DNA of 64,000 nt from Priestia abyssalis (GCF_002019595.1 NZ_KV917369.1:4604624-4668623), one strand, 5' to 3'. Shown: positions 16,288 to 24,994, counted from the stretch's first letter. Notes: generated from the letters alone by a model not told the origin. Translations and numbers: made by a program.

Positions 16288-17964
16288 ATGGATGTAGACA
16301 TTTTATTCGATGATGAATGGACACATTCTTTTCTAGCAAGAACAGAAGAAGATGGGCCATGGTCCGATTGGGAAACATACAAGCTTGCCTATCACATCCA
16401 AAACCAAACGACGATTCCCGATTTCAAAGGGCTTCAGGCTCCGAAACACTTAGCTGACTTAGTTCCATTGCCACACCAACTGGAAGCAGCCAAACAAGTA
16501 GTAGAAGAAATGAATGGAAAAGCGATTCTCGCCGACGAAGTAGGGCTGGGCAAAACCATCGAGGCAGGATTGATTTTAAAAGAATACATGATTCGCGGCC
16601 TCGTCAAAAAAGCATTGATTCTCGTCCCAGCTTCCCTCGTCTCCCAATGGACGATGGAGCTAAACCAAAAATTTTATATCCCAGCGGTAGCACAGCGAAA
16701 ATCTTATGTGTGGGAACAATGCGATATTGTCGTATCATCTATCGATACAGCAAAACGCCCTCCCCATCGCGATATCGTCTTTCAGCAAGATTATGACTTA
16801 GTGATTATTGATGAAGCTCATAAGCTCAAAAACAATAAAACCAAAAACTATGAATTCGTTCAGCAGCTCAAAAAGAAATTTTGTTTATTATTGACGGCCA
16901 CACCGATTCAAAACCGGCTGGAAGAAATCTTTAATCTCGTTTCGCTGTTAAAGCCGGGTCACCTTGGAAATCAGGCTTTATTCGATGATTTGTTCTCAAA
17001 GAAAAAACGAGATGTGCAAAATGATGCACATTTGCATGAACTCGTCAGCAAAGTGATGATTCGCAACCGAAGAGCCGATACGGGTATCGAGTGGACGAAG
17101 CGAATCATTCACACGGTTCCTGTTGAATTTTCAGAAGAAGAGCGGCAATTATATGAAAAAATCACGTCTCATAAAGGCGACTTCTTCATTAATAGCGCCT
17201 TTTCTGTTTTAACGCTTCAACGGGAGGCTTGCAGCAGCCGTGAAGCCGTATATATGACTTTAAAAAATATGCTGAAACGGGAATCAGAAGAGTATCACCC
17301 TCCACATCAGCTTATTGAAGAACTAACGGAAATAATTGGAAATATATCACGAAATGCCAAGGCAGAAAAAGCACTCGAATTAATTCAGCAAGTGAATGAT
17401 AAAGTAATTATCTTTACCGAATATCGTGCGACCCAGCTTTATTTGCAATGGTATTTAAAGCAGCACGGCATTTCCTCTGTTCCGTTCCGCGGAGGATTTA
17501 AACGAGGTAAAAAAGACTGGATGAAACAATTATTTCAACAAAACGCTCAAGTATTAATCGCGACAGAAGCCGGCGGCGAGGGCATCAACTTACAATTTTG
17601 CCATCATATCATCAATTTCGATTTGCCATGGAATCCGATGAAGCTGGAACAGCGCATTGGGCGAATTCATCGCCTTGGTCAGCAGCACGATGTTCACATT
17701 TACAATTTTTCTGTTTCCAATACGATTGAAGATCATATTTTGAAACTTCTTTATGAAAAAATCAATTTGTTCGAACGAGTCATCGGTGAACTGGATGATA
17801 TTTTAACCCGATTGGAAATCAAAAATTTCGAAGAACATGTTCAAGATATTTTCCTCCAATCCAAAAGTGAGGGGGAAATGAAAATTAAGATGGATAATTT
17901 AACATCCATCATTCAATTTGCAGAACAATTCGATGAAGGAGACCAACGGCATGCAGCAACATGA
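16288..17964 (+). CDS. yqhH: SNF2-family helicase-like ATPase YqhH
   Basis: The 558-residue protein is a SWI2/SNF2-type DNA translocase of the RapA/HepA group. Motif I is ADEVGLGKTIEAG, motif II DEAHKLKN, motif III LLTATPIQN. The C-terminal helicase lobe has TEAGGEGINLQFC and the arginine-finger motif QRIGRIHRLGQ. No extra DNA-binding domain is evident. Function in Bacillus is not established; remodelling of DNA-protein complexes or RNA polymerase recycling is possible. GAAAGGGG precedes ATG 16288. It overlaps yqhG by 14 nt. Confidence 0.93.
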   Translation: MDVDILFDDEWTHSFLARTEEDGPWSDWETYKLAYHIQNQTTIPDFKGLQAPKHLADLVPLPHQLEAAKQVVEEMNGKAILADEVGLGKTIEAGLILKEYMIRGLVKKALILVPASLVSQWTMELNQKFYIPAVAQRKSYVWEQCDIVVSSIDTAKRPPHRDIVFQQDYDLVIIDEAHKLKNNKTKNYEFVQQLKKKFCLLLTATPIQNRLEEIFNLVSLLKPGHLGNQALFDDLFSKKKRDVQNDAHLHELVSKVMIRNRRADTGIEWTKRIIHTVPVEFSEEERQLYEKITSHKGDFFINSAFSVLTLQREACSSREAVYMTLKNMLKRESEEYHPPHQLIEELTEIIGNISRNAKAEKALELIQQVNDKVIIFTEYRATQLYLQWYLKQHGISSVPFRGGFKRGKKDWMKQLFQQNAQVLIATEAGGEGINLQFCHHIINFDLPWNPMKLEQRIGRIHRLGQQHDVHIYNFSVSNTIEDHILKLLYEKINLFERVIGELDDILTRLEIKNFEEHVQDIFLQSKSEGEMKIKMDNLTSIIQFAEQFDEGDQRHAAT

Positions 17965-18763
17965 GATTCATTCATTTTTAAAACGTTATTTTACAGCCCA
18001 CCATTGCGATATTGTAGAAGAGACACCTTTTTATTTGACAGTCCAGTTGACCATCGACATGGATAAAGAATTGATGAACCGCCCTTTTTATTGGCATTAC
18101 CTTGAAAAGACAGGCGGTGTTCCAAATCCGGCACAGCTGACGTTTATTACGGACACCTCTTTCGACGATACAACGATTCGCGGAGAAAAAATTCATTTCG
18201 GCTCTCCGCGTTTGCACCAAATTTTTTCTTCTACCCAAAAACTCGGGGCATTCATTCGGCTTTACGAGAGTGTTCATCAAGTCCAACCCTCTCATATGCC
18301 GCTGCATCCGTGGGTTGGAATGAACGTGAAAATATCATATCAATGCAATTTAAAAAAGGATATCGTTTTATCACTGGGTCTCCATCTTATTACCGGCTCC
18401 ATTTCCATTTCTTTCCAGGAACAGCTCGAGCAATATAACTTGTCGGCTAAAATCCCGGATTATTGTTTCACATTGTCACCATTAATTAAACCGAAAAGCG
18501 GCATAAATCGGCTGCAGCAGTTTATTCAAGGTGAAATTGAACAAGATAATCATGACTGGGCAGCCTACTCAAGACAAAAGTGGCAGGAAGATTTGTCACT
18601 TCTCAATCATTTTTACGAAGAGATAGATGAGAAACCTGAATGTTATGAAGTGGAAAAACAAGCGTTACAGGAACTTTACGAACCAAAAATTACGGTCCAG
18701 ACCATTAATGGAGGGTTATTTTATTTAACGGAACAGACGAGCAAACAACTCATTTCCGCTTAA
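17951..18763 (+). CDS. yqhG: conserved protein YqhG
   Basis: This 270-residue protein has no signal peptide or membrane segment. It belongs to the YqhG family of unknown function and is always a neighbour of the YqhH helicase in bacilli as far as I know. ATG 17951 follows AAGGAG by 9 nt and lies inside the last codons of yqhH, so the two are coupled and probably act together. No catalytic motif is recognised. Confidence 0.85.
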   Translation: MQQHEIHSFLKRYFTAHHCDIVEETPFYLTVQLTIDMDKELMNRPFYWHYLEKTGGVPNPAQLTFITDTSFDDTTIRGEKIHFGSPRLHQIFSSTQKLGAFIRLYESVHQVQPSHMPLHPWVGMNVKISYQCNLKKDIVLSLGLHLITGSISISFQEQLEQYNLSAKIPDYCFTLSPLIKPKSGINRLQQFIQGEIEQDNHDWAAYSRQKWQEDLSLLNHFYEEIDEKPECYEVEKQALQELYEPKITVQTINGGLFYLTEQTSKQLISA

Positions 18764-18786
18764 TCCAGAAAGGATGTGCCAATAAA

Positions 18787-19134
18787 ATGAAGTCAATATG
18801 GATCGTTATCTGTCTATGCTTTACGGCGATGGTGCCTTTTTCTCATCCTCACTCCGCGACCCCAGCGGAAGCTTCGCCGCCGGCCAAACCGATTCCTGCT
18901 TATGCGAAGTGGAGCCGGCTTGCGATTAAAGAAGCAAAAAAGCGTTATCCGACTGCCCAAATCAAAGATTTTTTATATCTAGGCCGTGCCCAGCAAGGAC
19001 CAGACAAAACGGTAGAGCGCTTTAAACTGTGGGTACAAAATCAAAATAAAGAATTCGGTTTGTTTATCACAATCGTGTTTGATACCAAAACAGAAAAAGT
19101 TCAGTCCATCTCATTTGTGGAATCACCAACATAA
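18787..19134 (+). CDS. yqzG: secreted DUF3889 protein YqzG
   Basis: The 115-residue protein starts with a signal peptide (MKSIWIVICLCFTAMVPFSH, likely cleavage near ATPAEA). A small domain follows, with YAKWSRLAIKEAKKRYP and FKLWVQNQNKEFGLFITIVFD, as in the DUF3889/YqzG family. The predicted place is outside the membrane. Its role is unknown. The gene is 23 nt after yqhG, ends at a strong terminator and faces the comG operon. Confidence 0.85.
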   Translation: MKSIWIVICLCFTAMVPFSHPHSATPAEASPPAKPIPAYAKWSRLAIKEAKKRYPTAQIKDFLYLGRAQQGPDKTVERFKLWVQNQNKEFGLFITIVFDTKTEKVQSISFVESPT

Positions 19135-19165
19135 AAACCGGTTGCCATCCCAACCGGTTTTTATG
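19132..19165. terminator. bidirectional terminator between yqzG and yqzE
   Basis: AAAAACCGGTTG pairs with CAACCGGTTTTT around a 6-nt loop. A and T tracts flank it on both strands. Confidence 0.9.
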
Positions 19166-19208
19166 TTTCATTATTGTCATTTTTTCATCAAATACAAATT
19201 GAATGAAG

Positions 19209-19391
19209 CTATTCTTTCTTTTTTCGATACCACATCATAACAGCAAAAGGAATAACACCAAACCAACGCTGCACAAAGGAGTCCCGTTCCTCTTTTCTTT
19301 GTCTCCTCTGTTGTTTTCGTTCTTCCTTTGGCTTGTCAATATAACGGACAAATTGCTGGGTGACAAATTTCACATAATCATTTGTAGACAT
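19209..19391 (-). CDS. yqzE: small protein YqzE
   Basis: This 60-residue basic protein starts MSTNDYVKFVTQQFVRYID, then a charged stretch KPKEERKQQRRQRKEER and a short hydrophobic C-terminal segment. It matches YqzE, which sits downstream of comGG in bacilli. Function is unknown. GAGGTGG precedes the ATG. The shikimate kinase remnant lies just upstream. Confidence 0.85.
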   Translation of the reverse strand: MSTNDYVKFVTQQFVRYIDKPKEERKQQRRQRKEERDSFVQRWFGVIPFAVMMWYRKKKE

Positions 19392-19415
19392 CGTTCAATA
19401 CCACCTCAACCACTA

Positions 19416-19543
19416 TTATGCCCGGGATGTCGTCTCTTTAACCCAAAAGAGTATTCCATCACAGATATCGCAATACAGGTAAATAACCAATCCATTCTCT
19501 TTCATCCAGATCCCATAAACCCTACAAGATACAATGTTTTCAT
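19416..19543 (-). pseudogene. aroK: remnant of shikimate kinase gene
   Basis: Sixteen nt after comGG, with its own AAAAGGGGAAA site, a reading frame starts MKTLYLVGFMGSG and stops at once (19502-19543). This is the beginning of shikimate kinase, up to the P-loop. The next frame (19416-19505) reads MKENGLVIYLYCD and ends VKETTSRA, which resembles the middle of the same enzyme (sheet strand, then the region before the conserved TSRP). A deletion between the two parts, inside the P-loop codons, best explains it. I inferred the second part by family resemblance. Confidence 0.75.
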
Positions 19544-19558
19544 TTCCGTTTCCCCTTT

Positions 19559-19954
19559 TTATAATTTTTTCCAGTCTATCACAAACCTTTTTTCCGGTTC
19601 GATTTCAGCCAACGCTTTCATTTGTACCTCCGGTGACAGAATACAATGAATTTCAACCATCATACGATCATTTTGCCACGATTGCAACGTATATGTCACT
19701 TCTCCTTGTGGATGCGCATACGTCTTTTTTCGCCCTACCTCCCCTTCTTCGTCAAAGCTATACGGTGCCTCGGACATTGCCGCTTCTAATAAGTGTTCCA
19801 ATTGATAATAATTTTTTACATGTTGGGCGAAAAGCGCCTCTGATACATATACTTGCAGCTGCTGATGAACAACGAAAAAGACGAGCAATGCAATCAGAAG
19901 GGCTAAAGGCAGTACAAATCCTCTTTCATTACGAACCCATTTCAATTCCTTCAC
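19559..19954 (-). CDS. comGG: competence pseudopilus protein ComGG
   Basis: The 131-residue protein is encoded last in the comG operon. It starts with RNERGFVLPLALLIALLVFFVV, a hydrophobic helix like those of pseudopilins but without a clear GFTLxE cleavage motif, as expected for ComGG. The rest is a small extracellular domain. It is thought to join the ComGC pseudopilus that pulls DNA to the membrane. The start is a GTG inside the end of comGF (26-nt overlap) with a weak, distant AGAGGATG. Confidence 0.85.
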   Translation of the reverse strand: MKELKWVRNERGFVLPLALLIALLVFFVVHQQLQVYVSEALFAQHVKNYYQLEHLLEAAMSEAPYSFDEEGEVGRKKTYAHPQGEVTYTLQSWQNDRMMVEIHCILSPEVQMKALAEIEPEKRFVIDWKKL

Positions 19955-20372
19955 GGTTAAAAAGACTCATCCTCTCTGCATACAATCGGCTTTCCAAATC
20001 CTTGATTTGTATTAAGACCCCTTGATGAACTTTAATGAATTGGGCCGATGATATGTTTTGCAATGCCACTTCATGTCCGTTTCCATTCACTCTCCGTCGT
20101 ATCATGTTCCCATATTTTTCATACGTGACTGTTTGATGAGAGTCGTTTACAAAGGTCAATTTTTGATGGCTGCACTCCACTTGATGCCCTGTCCTTATTT
20201 CTGATGTGAGTTGCTGCACGAAAAGATCCCATTCTAATGTCGATAAAGACACTGACGTTTCTTGATGTTCTTTTGTCATTTTTATGATGATTGGAACAAA
20301 CGACATCATCATTAAAAACAACGAGAAACTAATTAACATCTCCAACAGCGTATAACCGGCTTCCTTCTTCAT
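19929..20372 (-). CDS. comGF: competence pseudopilin-like protein ComGF
   Basis: The 147 residues start MKKEAGYTLLEMLISFSLFL, a class 3 (pseudopilin) leader cut by the prepilin peptidase ComC between Gly and Tyr, followed by the transmembrane helix. The remainder forms the extracellular domain. The ATG overlaps the stop of comGE (ATGA), so translation is coupled. Confidence 0.92.
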   Translation of the reverse strand: MKKEAGYTLLEMLISFSLFLMMMSFVPIIIKMTKEHQETSVSLSTLEWDLFVQQLTSEIRTGHQVECSHQKLTFVNDSHQTVTYEKYGNMIRRRVNGNGHEVALQNISSAQFIKVHQGVLIQIKDLESRLYAERMSLFNREGIEMGS

Positions 20373-20704
20373 CTTTTTATATAATCACACCTTTTTTGCT
20401 GGCGCTTATTTAAATCTTCCCAAGAAATACATGCTTTGAAAAAAGCAGACGGTTCTTTATGCCACTCTATATGGTACGCTACTTCCCCTTGCTTTTCGGT
20501 GAACGAATCGGGTAAAGCTCCGTCGTATTTATATTCCAGTATCTTATGATGCAAAAGTTTAACGGCAGCTTTATCCATTTCAATGTTTTTTCTTTCTTGT
20601 TTAACATGAATATACAAGGGGAGCGTATGTGTAAGGAGTAATAAAAGAACGGAGAATGCCACCAACATTTCAAGCAATGTGTATCCCCTACAATTTTTGA
20701 GCAT
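20369..20704 (-). CDS. comGE: competence pseudopilin-like protein ComGE
   Basis: I place the start at ATG 20704, giving MLKNCRGYTLLEMLVAFSVL, a pseudopilin leader and helix, and 111 residues. The longer ORF up to 20794 overlaps comGD without reason. The site upstream (CGGGTCGG) is weak, so translation is probably coupled to comGD, which it overlaps by 17 nt. Minor pseudopilin of the DNA-uptake filament. Confidence 0.88.
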   Translation of the reverse strand: MLKNCRGYTLLEMLVAFSVLLLLLTHTLPLYIHVKQERKNIEMDKAAVKLLHHKILEYKYDGALPDSFTEKQGEVAYHIEWHKEPSAFFKACISWEDLNKRQQKRCDYIKR

Positions 20705-21149
20705 AAAACCGACCCGTTCCGAGCAAAAACACCACCCGGTACATAATAGAACTTGAAGAAACAAACATCGTTCCCGACTTAGAAGTATTTCCATTGCTCA
20801 GAAACTTAATTTGTGACCCCAACGTTGCCAGCTCGATTTGAATGCGTGAATCATAAGAGCGGCGAAAAAGCGGGGCGGGAGCGTTCGCGGCAAGAACAAA
20901 ATACTCATGCTTATCCGGTAAAAAGCGCAATGAAACGACTTGTCCTCGAGTGATGGCTGTCTCTTGTGCATAAAAGACGTCTGTCTCCAATTGTTGAATA
21001 AACCAGTACAATCGATATTGCTGCATAAGCGGCTCTACCTTCACGATGGTTACGAACATGATGGCATGAACGACTGCCAATACAACCAATACTTCAATCA
21101 GCGTAAACCCGTTTTTATCCAACTGGAACTTCCTCTGTCTTAGGGCCAC
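20688..21149 (-). CDS. comGD: competence pseudopilin ComGD
   Basis: The 153 residues include KNGFTLIEVLVVLAVVHAIM, a typical leader with the +5 Glu, then a globular domain with RGQVVSLRFLPDKHEY. The start is GTG 21149, 9 nt after AAAGGAG. It overlaps comGC by 35 nt. Minor pseudopilin of the DNA-uptake filament. Confidence 0.92.
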   Translation of the reverse strand: MALRQRKFQLDKNGFTLIEVLVVLAVVHAIMFVTIVKVEPLMQQYRLYWFIQQLETDVFYAQETAITRGQVVSLRFLPDKHEYFVLAANAPAPLFRRSYDSRIQIELATLGSQIKFLSNGNTSKSGTMFVSSSSIMYRVVFLLGTGRFYAQKL

Positions 21150-21450
21150 TTGTTACTTCTCCTTTATCGTTAATTTGAAGGATATCACCGTTAGGACATG
21201 TTTCTGCATCAATATAAGCATCGTTTTTTAACTCTTCAATCGTAGGAATGTCGTTTTCGTTCTCGATTTTATACACCTCTACCTGGGCTTGGACGGTTTT
21301 TACATACGCTTCACACCCTTTTCCATTGATGGCTTCATTATTTTTGAGTAAATTAGGGATCATGATTAGCAGCAAAATCGAAATAACCAACATGACGACC
21401 AGCATCTCAATAAGCGTGAATCCATTTTTCTTCAATCTGCATCTGTTCAA
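21115..21450 (-). CDS. comGC: major competence pseudopilin ComGC
   Basis: ComGC is the main subunit of the competence pseudopilus. The protein contains KKNGFTLIEMLVVMLVISIL, with the prepilin cleavage site after Gly and the +5 Glu. Two cysteines (KGCEAY and AETCPNG) match the intramolecular disulfide known in ComGC. I choose TTG 21450 as start because AAGGAGG lies 8 nt before it; the ATG at 21471 has no ribosome site and would place the site inside the gene. This gives 111 residues. Confidence 0.93.
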   Translation of the reverse strand: MNRCRLKKNGFTLIEMLVVMLVISILLLIMIPNLLKNNEAINGKGCEAYVKTVQAQVEVYKIENENDIPTIEELKNDAYIDAETCPNGDILQINDKGEVTSGPKTEEVPVG

Positions 21451-21556
21451 CCTGACTTCCTCCTTTCCCATACTGAATATTCCAGTAATGGCTTCTTATC
21501 GGATTTAGGTGTGATAAGCTCCAACCATGTTCACCTTGCCTTATCTGTTTCATTTG

Positions 21557-22593
21557 TCATATCGTTGACATCATTTTCAACATGGGAAGCATAATGGCTA
21601 AGTACATCATTAAAACGAGTAAGCCAATTAATGAAAACAACACAGGCTGTACAATATTTAGCCACTTGAATACGGTTTGTTCCAATCTTTCAAGGATGAA
21701 TTGACTATGATTTCCCAACTCTTTTCCCAAATCTCCATGTGATTGCCCATGGGCAATCACATTGGCAAGCTGGGAATCATAATATTTTCTGTCAGCCATG
21801 ATTTGCTCCAAAGCAATCCCCCCAACAAGCTGCTCCTTTATGAAAGCAGCCTCTGTTTGAAAAAAAGGATAATGCTTCTGGCGTTCAAATAAACTTAAAC
21901 AATCATGGACAGATAACCCGCCCTTTAATAAATTGCTGAGATGAACAGAAAAAAAATAAGAGTTGAATAAAGGAATGGTGTTTTTTATAAGGGGGATATT
22001 TAACCAAAAGTTCATTTGTTGAAGAGGCGGCCTTTTTCGCCAATATACCCGATATAGAGCGTATGAACCGCTCCCTAACACAAAAAAGGTCACGCATCCG
22101 TACGGGAATGCCCCTATGAATTTGATCAATAGGATGAGCGGCAGGGAAATTTCTGTTCCCATCGAAGAGTAAAGGGTTTGAAATTGGGGAAGCAGCACGG
22201 TGGTCATCACAAAAAAAGGATGAATAAAAAGGAAAACAGCATGAGGGGGTATTGGACGACCTTTTTCATTTTATTGGCATTTGCCAGTTTTCTATTAATC
22301 ATCATTGCCCCTTCTTTTAAAGCAAAAACCAAGTCTCCATGACGTTCAGCAAAATATAGATATCCTAAAATATCCCGATGAAAATTCAAAGCTTCAAACG
22401 TATCATGCAGAGGCACACCGCTTTTCAACTGCTTTAACGAATAGTCGATGTCCTCACAAAGCTTTGGAGAAAGCTGAAACCGGAGAAATTCCATCGCCTG
22501 GGATAACGTATATCCATGTTCAAGGAGCTCGGAAAGCTTTAGCAGGAAAACGGATTGGGATTCCATGCTCCATCTTCGTGTCTGATGTTTCAT
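21557..22593 (-). pseudogene. comGB: competence membrane protein ComGB, frameshifted
   Basis: ComGB is the polytopic platform protein of the uptake machine (GspF/PilC family). Here it is in two frames: 22207-22593 (128 residues, ending FLFILFL) and 21557-22210 (217 residues, beginning MTTVLLPQFQTLY). Together they give the normal length of about 345 residues. The break is at a run of seven T (minus strand, 22211-22217). One more T would read ILFFVMTTV and restore a single frame. It is either a mutation, a sequencing error in the homopolymer, or a slippage site. Confidence 0.85.
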
Positions 22594-23657
22594 TCATCCT
22601 TCCCCCACCCATCCAAGGAATTTGGATATAGGTAACCTAAAGCGATGCCTTTCTTGATGACATCCCTTAGTGTGGCATAATGACAGACGTCCTCTTCTTC
22701 TCCTTTTGCTTTTTTTATGACTTGATTCAACGCCTTTCCATAAAGCAGTTCATATACGCTAGCCTGACGATGTTTTCTCATTTTCCTGCATAACGGATGA
22801 CATTCTTCTGGACAGAAAGGACATTGAAGTTCAACCAGCCTTTGAGCTGCAACGGCGATAAGGGTTTGTTCAATCTCCTGGAATCTAACGCCAAATTCAA
22901 GCAATCGATAAATAGATCCCGGTGCGTCTTTTGTGTGCATGGTCGTCAGAACTAAATGCCCGGTCAATGCCGCTCTCACTGCAATTTGAGCAGTTTCATC
23001 ATCCCGGATTTCTCCAACCATAATAATATCCGGATCATGTCTTAAAATGGCTCTTAAACCGGTTGAATACGTAATGCCTGCTTTTTCATTTACTTGTACT
23101 TGCAATACTCCGTCGCTTCTGCATTCAATTGGATCTTCGAGTGTTATGATATTGCGGCTGAACATTTTTTTGGATTGATTCAATAGTGTGTACAAAGTGG
23201 TCGTTTTGCCAGATCCGGTTGGCCCTGTAAAAATGATGAGTCCATGGGAATGTTTTAAAAGAGAGATTAGTTTTCTGGTCGCACCAGGAAAAAGTGAAAG
23301 CTTATGCAAAGGTGTAATGTGGTTTTGAGGCAGGATACGTATAACGAGGCTTTCTTCAAAAAAAGTGGGTAAGGTGGAAAAACGCAGACTAACGGGTTCA
23401 GCATGAATAGTAACAACTAGAGAGCCGCTTTGGGGTTTTCTCTTTTCACCAATATCCATTCCACCCAAAAATTTAAAATGTGCTATCAGGCGTTCGCAGT
23501 TACGTTTGGACATTACCTCCTTAATGACTAATTCTTTCCCCATTCGAACTTGCACTACAGCATCCTCCTCCCGAGGAATGATATGCACATCAGAAATGTG
23601 ATACATAAAAGCATAATGAATGAGGTGCTCCGCTGTTTTTTCAATACTTGCTACAAT
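22590..23657 (-). CDS. comGA: competence traffic ATPase ComGA
   Basis: ComGA is the GspE/PilB-type ATPase that drives pseudopilus assembly at the cell pole. The Walker A box is GPTGSGKTTTLY, the Asp box and Walker B lie in ITLEDPIE and PDIIMVGEIRD, and the His box in LTTMHTKDA. Four cysteines (CPFCPEEC and a later Cys) match its zinc element. The reading frame opens at ATG 23687, but a perfect AAAGGAGG lies inside it, 8 nt before an in-frame ATT at 23657. Starting there gives the usual N-terminus (VASIEKTAEHLI) and 355 residues. The stop overlaps comGB (ATGA). Confidence 0.93.
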   Translation of the reverse strand: MVASIEKTAEHLIHYAFMYHISDVHIIPREEDAVVQVRMGKELVIKEVMSKRNCERLIAHFKFLGGMDIGEKRKPQSGSLVVTIHAEPVSLRFSTLPTFFEESLVIRILPQNHITPLHKLSLFPGATRKLISLLKHSHGLIIFTGPTGSGKTTTLYTLLNQSKKMFSRNIITLEDPIECRSDGVLQVQVNEKAGITYSTGLRAILRHDPDIIMVGEIRDDETAQIAVRAALTGHLVLTTMHTKDAPGSIYRLLEFGVRFQEIEQTLIAVAAQRLVELQCPFCPEECHPLCRKMRKHRQASVYELLYGKALNQVIKKAKGEEEDVCHYATLRDVIKKGIALGYLYPNSLDGWGKDE

Positions 23658-23751
23658 AAGAATCTCCTCCTTTTCTTCTCGATACATCTACAATATTCTC
23701 TCTTTTCTTCGTTTTTCCTACAATATTTTTGTTAAGAATTTGTAAATATAT

Positions 23752-23793
23752 AAATCATTTGACGTGCATGCTTTTTTGCATGTCAAATGATTT
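23752..23793. repeat. palindrome upstream of comGA
   Basis: AAATCATTTGAC and GTCAAATGATTT enclose 18 nt with internal TGCA elements. It shares the outer arm ATAAATCATTT with the palindrome at 5637. Lies between the divergent comGA and regulator genes; no clear ComK box (AAAAN5TTTT pairs) was seen. Confidence 0.7.
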
Positions 23794-23924
23794 GTTTGTA
23801 TAATTCTGTATAGATATTTTGTGAACTTTTTTCAAAACTTACTTTATTAAATCGCTTCTTCGTTTTCCACATTGCAAACGTGTATTATAATGGAAGTATA
23901 TTGGGCACTAGGAGTGAAACCAAA

Positions 23925-24626
23925 ATGGAAGAGACCTTAAAAGTAACAAGCGTTCTATCCGATCCGACACGCTTTCACATTTATGAATATATTTCAAAAC
24001 ACCGAAAAGACGTTACCGTTCAAGAAATTGCTGATTTATTTCATATCCATCCAAACGTCGCAAGACTTCACTTATCCAAATTGGAAGAAATTAAACTGAT
24101 TATCTCGGAAACCAAAAAAACGGGAAAAGGCGGGAGACCAAGCCGATTTTATCAATTATCTGACGAAGTCATTCAACTCTCTTTTCCTTATCGCAATTAT
24201 CAGCTTTTATCTAACATTGCGATCCATGCCATCACAAAGCTCGGTGAAGAAGGGCAAACATTATTCAATAACAGCGCTTACGAGTATGGAATGACTTATA
24301 TGAAACAGAGTTATTGTCACATATGGTCAACGATTGATACGCTTTCTCACGAAGAAAAGTTGACTATGATAAAAGAGGCAGCTGCAAGCACAGGCGTGTT
24401 CCCAATCATGACGCTAAACGAAAATCAGCAAACAGCCACCTTCGAAATCCGCAACTGTCCATTTAAAGAATCAGCTTTCAAACAGCACGAAGCCATTTGC
24501 AGCATGCATAACTCTTTTCTGAAAGGAATGTTTGATGCATTGTTCACTCATCTAACATTCAAAGCGAAAGACAACATGGCTTTAGGCTGTGAAACGTGCA
24601 CCTATTATGTAAGCGTTGCAAACTAA
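23925..24626 (+). CDS. ArsR/SufR-like transcriptional regulator
   Basis: The 233-residue protein has an N-terminal winged helix: VLSDPTRFHIYEYI, VTVQEIADLFHIHPNVARLHLSKLEE, then a KGGRPSRFYQLS wing. The C-terminal half ends with four cysteines, NCPFK, a second 13 residues on in AICSMHN, and a final CETC. This spacing resembles the iron-sulfur ligands of SufR-type repressors, so an Fe-S sensor is possible (inference). AGGAG precedes ATG 23925; a TATAAT lies at 23886-23891. It is divergent from comGA, but its targets are unknown. Confidence 0.82.
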   Translation: MEETLKVTSVLSDPTRFHIYEYISKHRKDVTVQEIADLFHIHPNVARLHLSKLEEIKLIISETKKTGKGGRPSRFYQLSDEVIQLSFPYRNYQLLSNIAIHAITKLGEEGQTLFNNSAYEYGMTYMKQSYCHIWSTIDTLSHEEKLTMIKEAAASTGVFPIMTLNENQQTATFEIRNCPFKESAFKQHEAICSMHNSFLKGMFDALFTHLTFKAKDNMALGCETCTYYVSVAN

Positions 24627-24639
24627 AAACAAAGTAATA

Positions 24640-24669
24640 TTTACAATTGCCCGAAAAGTACATTATAAT
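24640..24669 (+). promoter_or_regulatory. sigma-A promoter of yqgY
   Basis: TTTACA and a perfect TATAAT are separated by 18 nt, ending 41 nt before the yqgY start. Confidence 0.7.
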
Positions 24670-24710
24670 AATGTAAGTAATTGACACGAGGGTGTAAAGG
24701 AGGGATATAT

Positions 24711-24956
24711 ATGGACCGTATGTACCGTGTTTTAGCATTTTGGACTGGTATATTTGCTGTCATGTTCTATCTTGGACATATGCAAACGACGGCTCTTATT
24801 TTCTTAGGTCAAACAGGTTTTTTTGCTTTTCTCAGCTACTTGAAACTTTCAGAACGTATGTATATTTACATTTTTGGAGCATACCTCACTGTGTTCTTTG
24901 CTGGTTTTACATATTGGACAACATTTATGATGGTTCCAGGAGCCGGCGGTCATTAA
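24711..24956 (+). CDS. yqgY: DUF2626 small membrane protein YqgY
   Basis: The 81-residue protein has three hydrophobic segments: RVLAFWTGIFAVMFYLG, ALIFLGQTGFFAFLSYL and the YIYIFGAYLTVFFAGFTYW stretch. It ends FMMVPGAGGH. This is the conserved DUF2626/YqgY protein, function unknown. AAAGGAGG lies 7 nt before ATG 24711. It has its own promoter and terminator. Confidence 0.92.
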   Translation: MDRMYRVLAFWTGIFAVMFYLGHMQTTALIFLGQTGFFAFLSYLKLSERMYIYIFGAYLTVFFAGFTYWTTFMMVPGAGGH

Positions 24957-24958
24957 TA

Positions 24959-24994
24959 GAAAAACCTGTTGTACTTGTACAACAGGTTTTTTTT
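24959..24994. terminator. terminator between yqgY and the methyltransferase gene
   Basis: AAAACCTGTTGTAC pairs with GTACAACAGGTTTT around TT, followed by T8 on the plus strand and A5 on the other side. Confidence 0.9.

Noticed and set aside
23690..23880. ComK box for the comG operon
   Set aside because: I looked for two AAAAN5TTTT motifs at helical spacing and found only single, poor matches near the palindrome.
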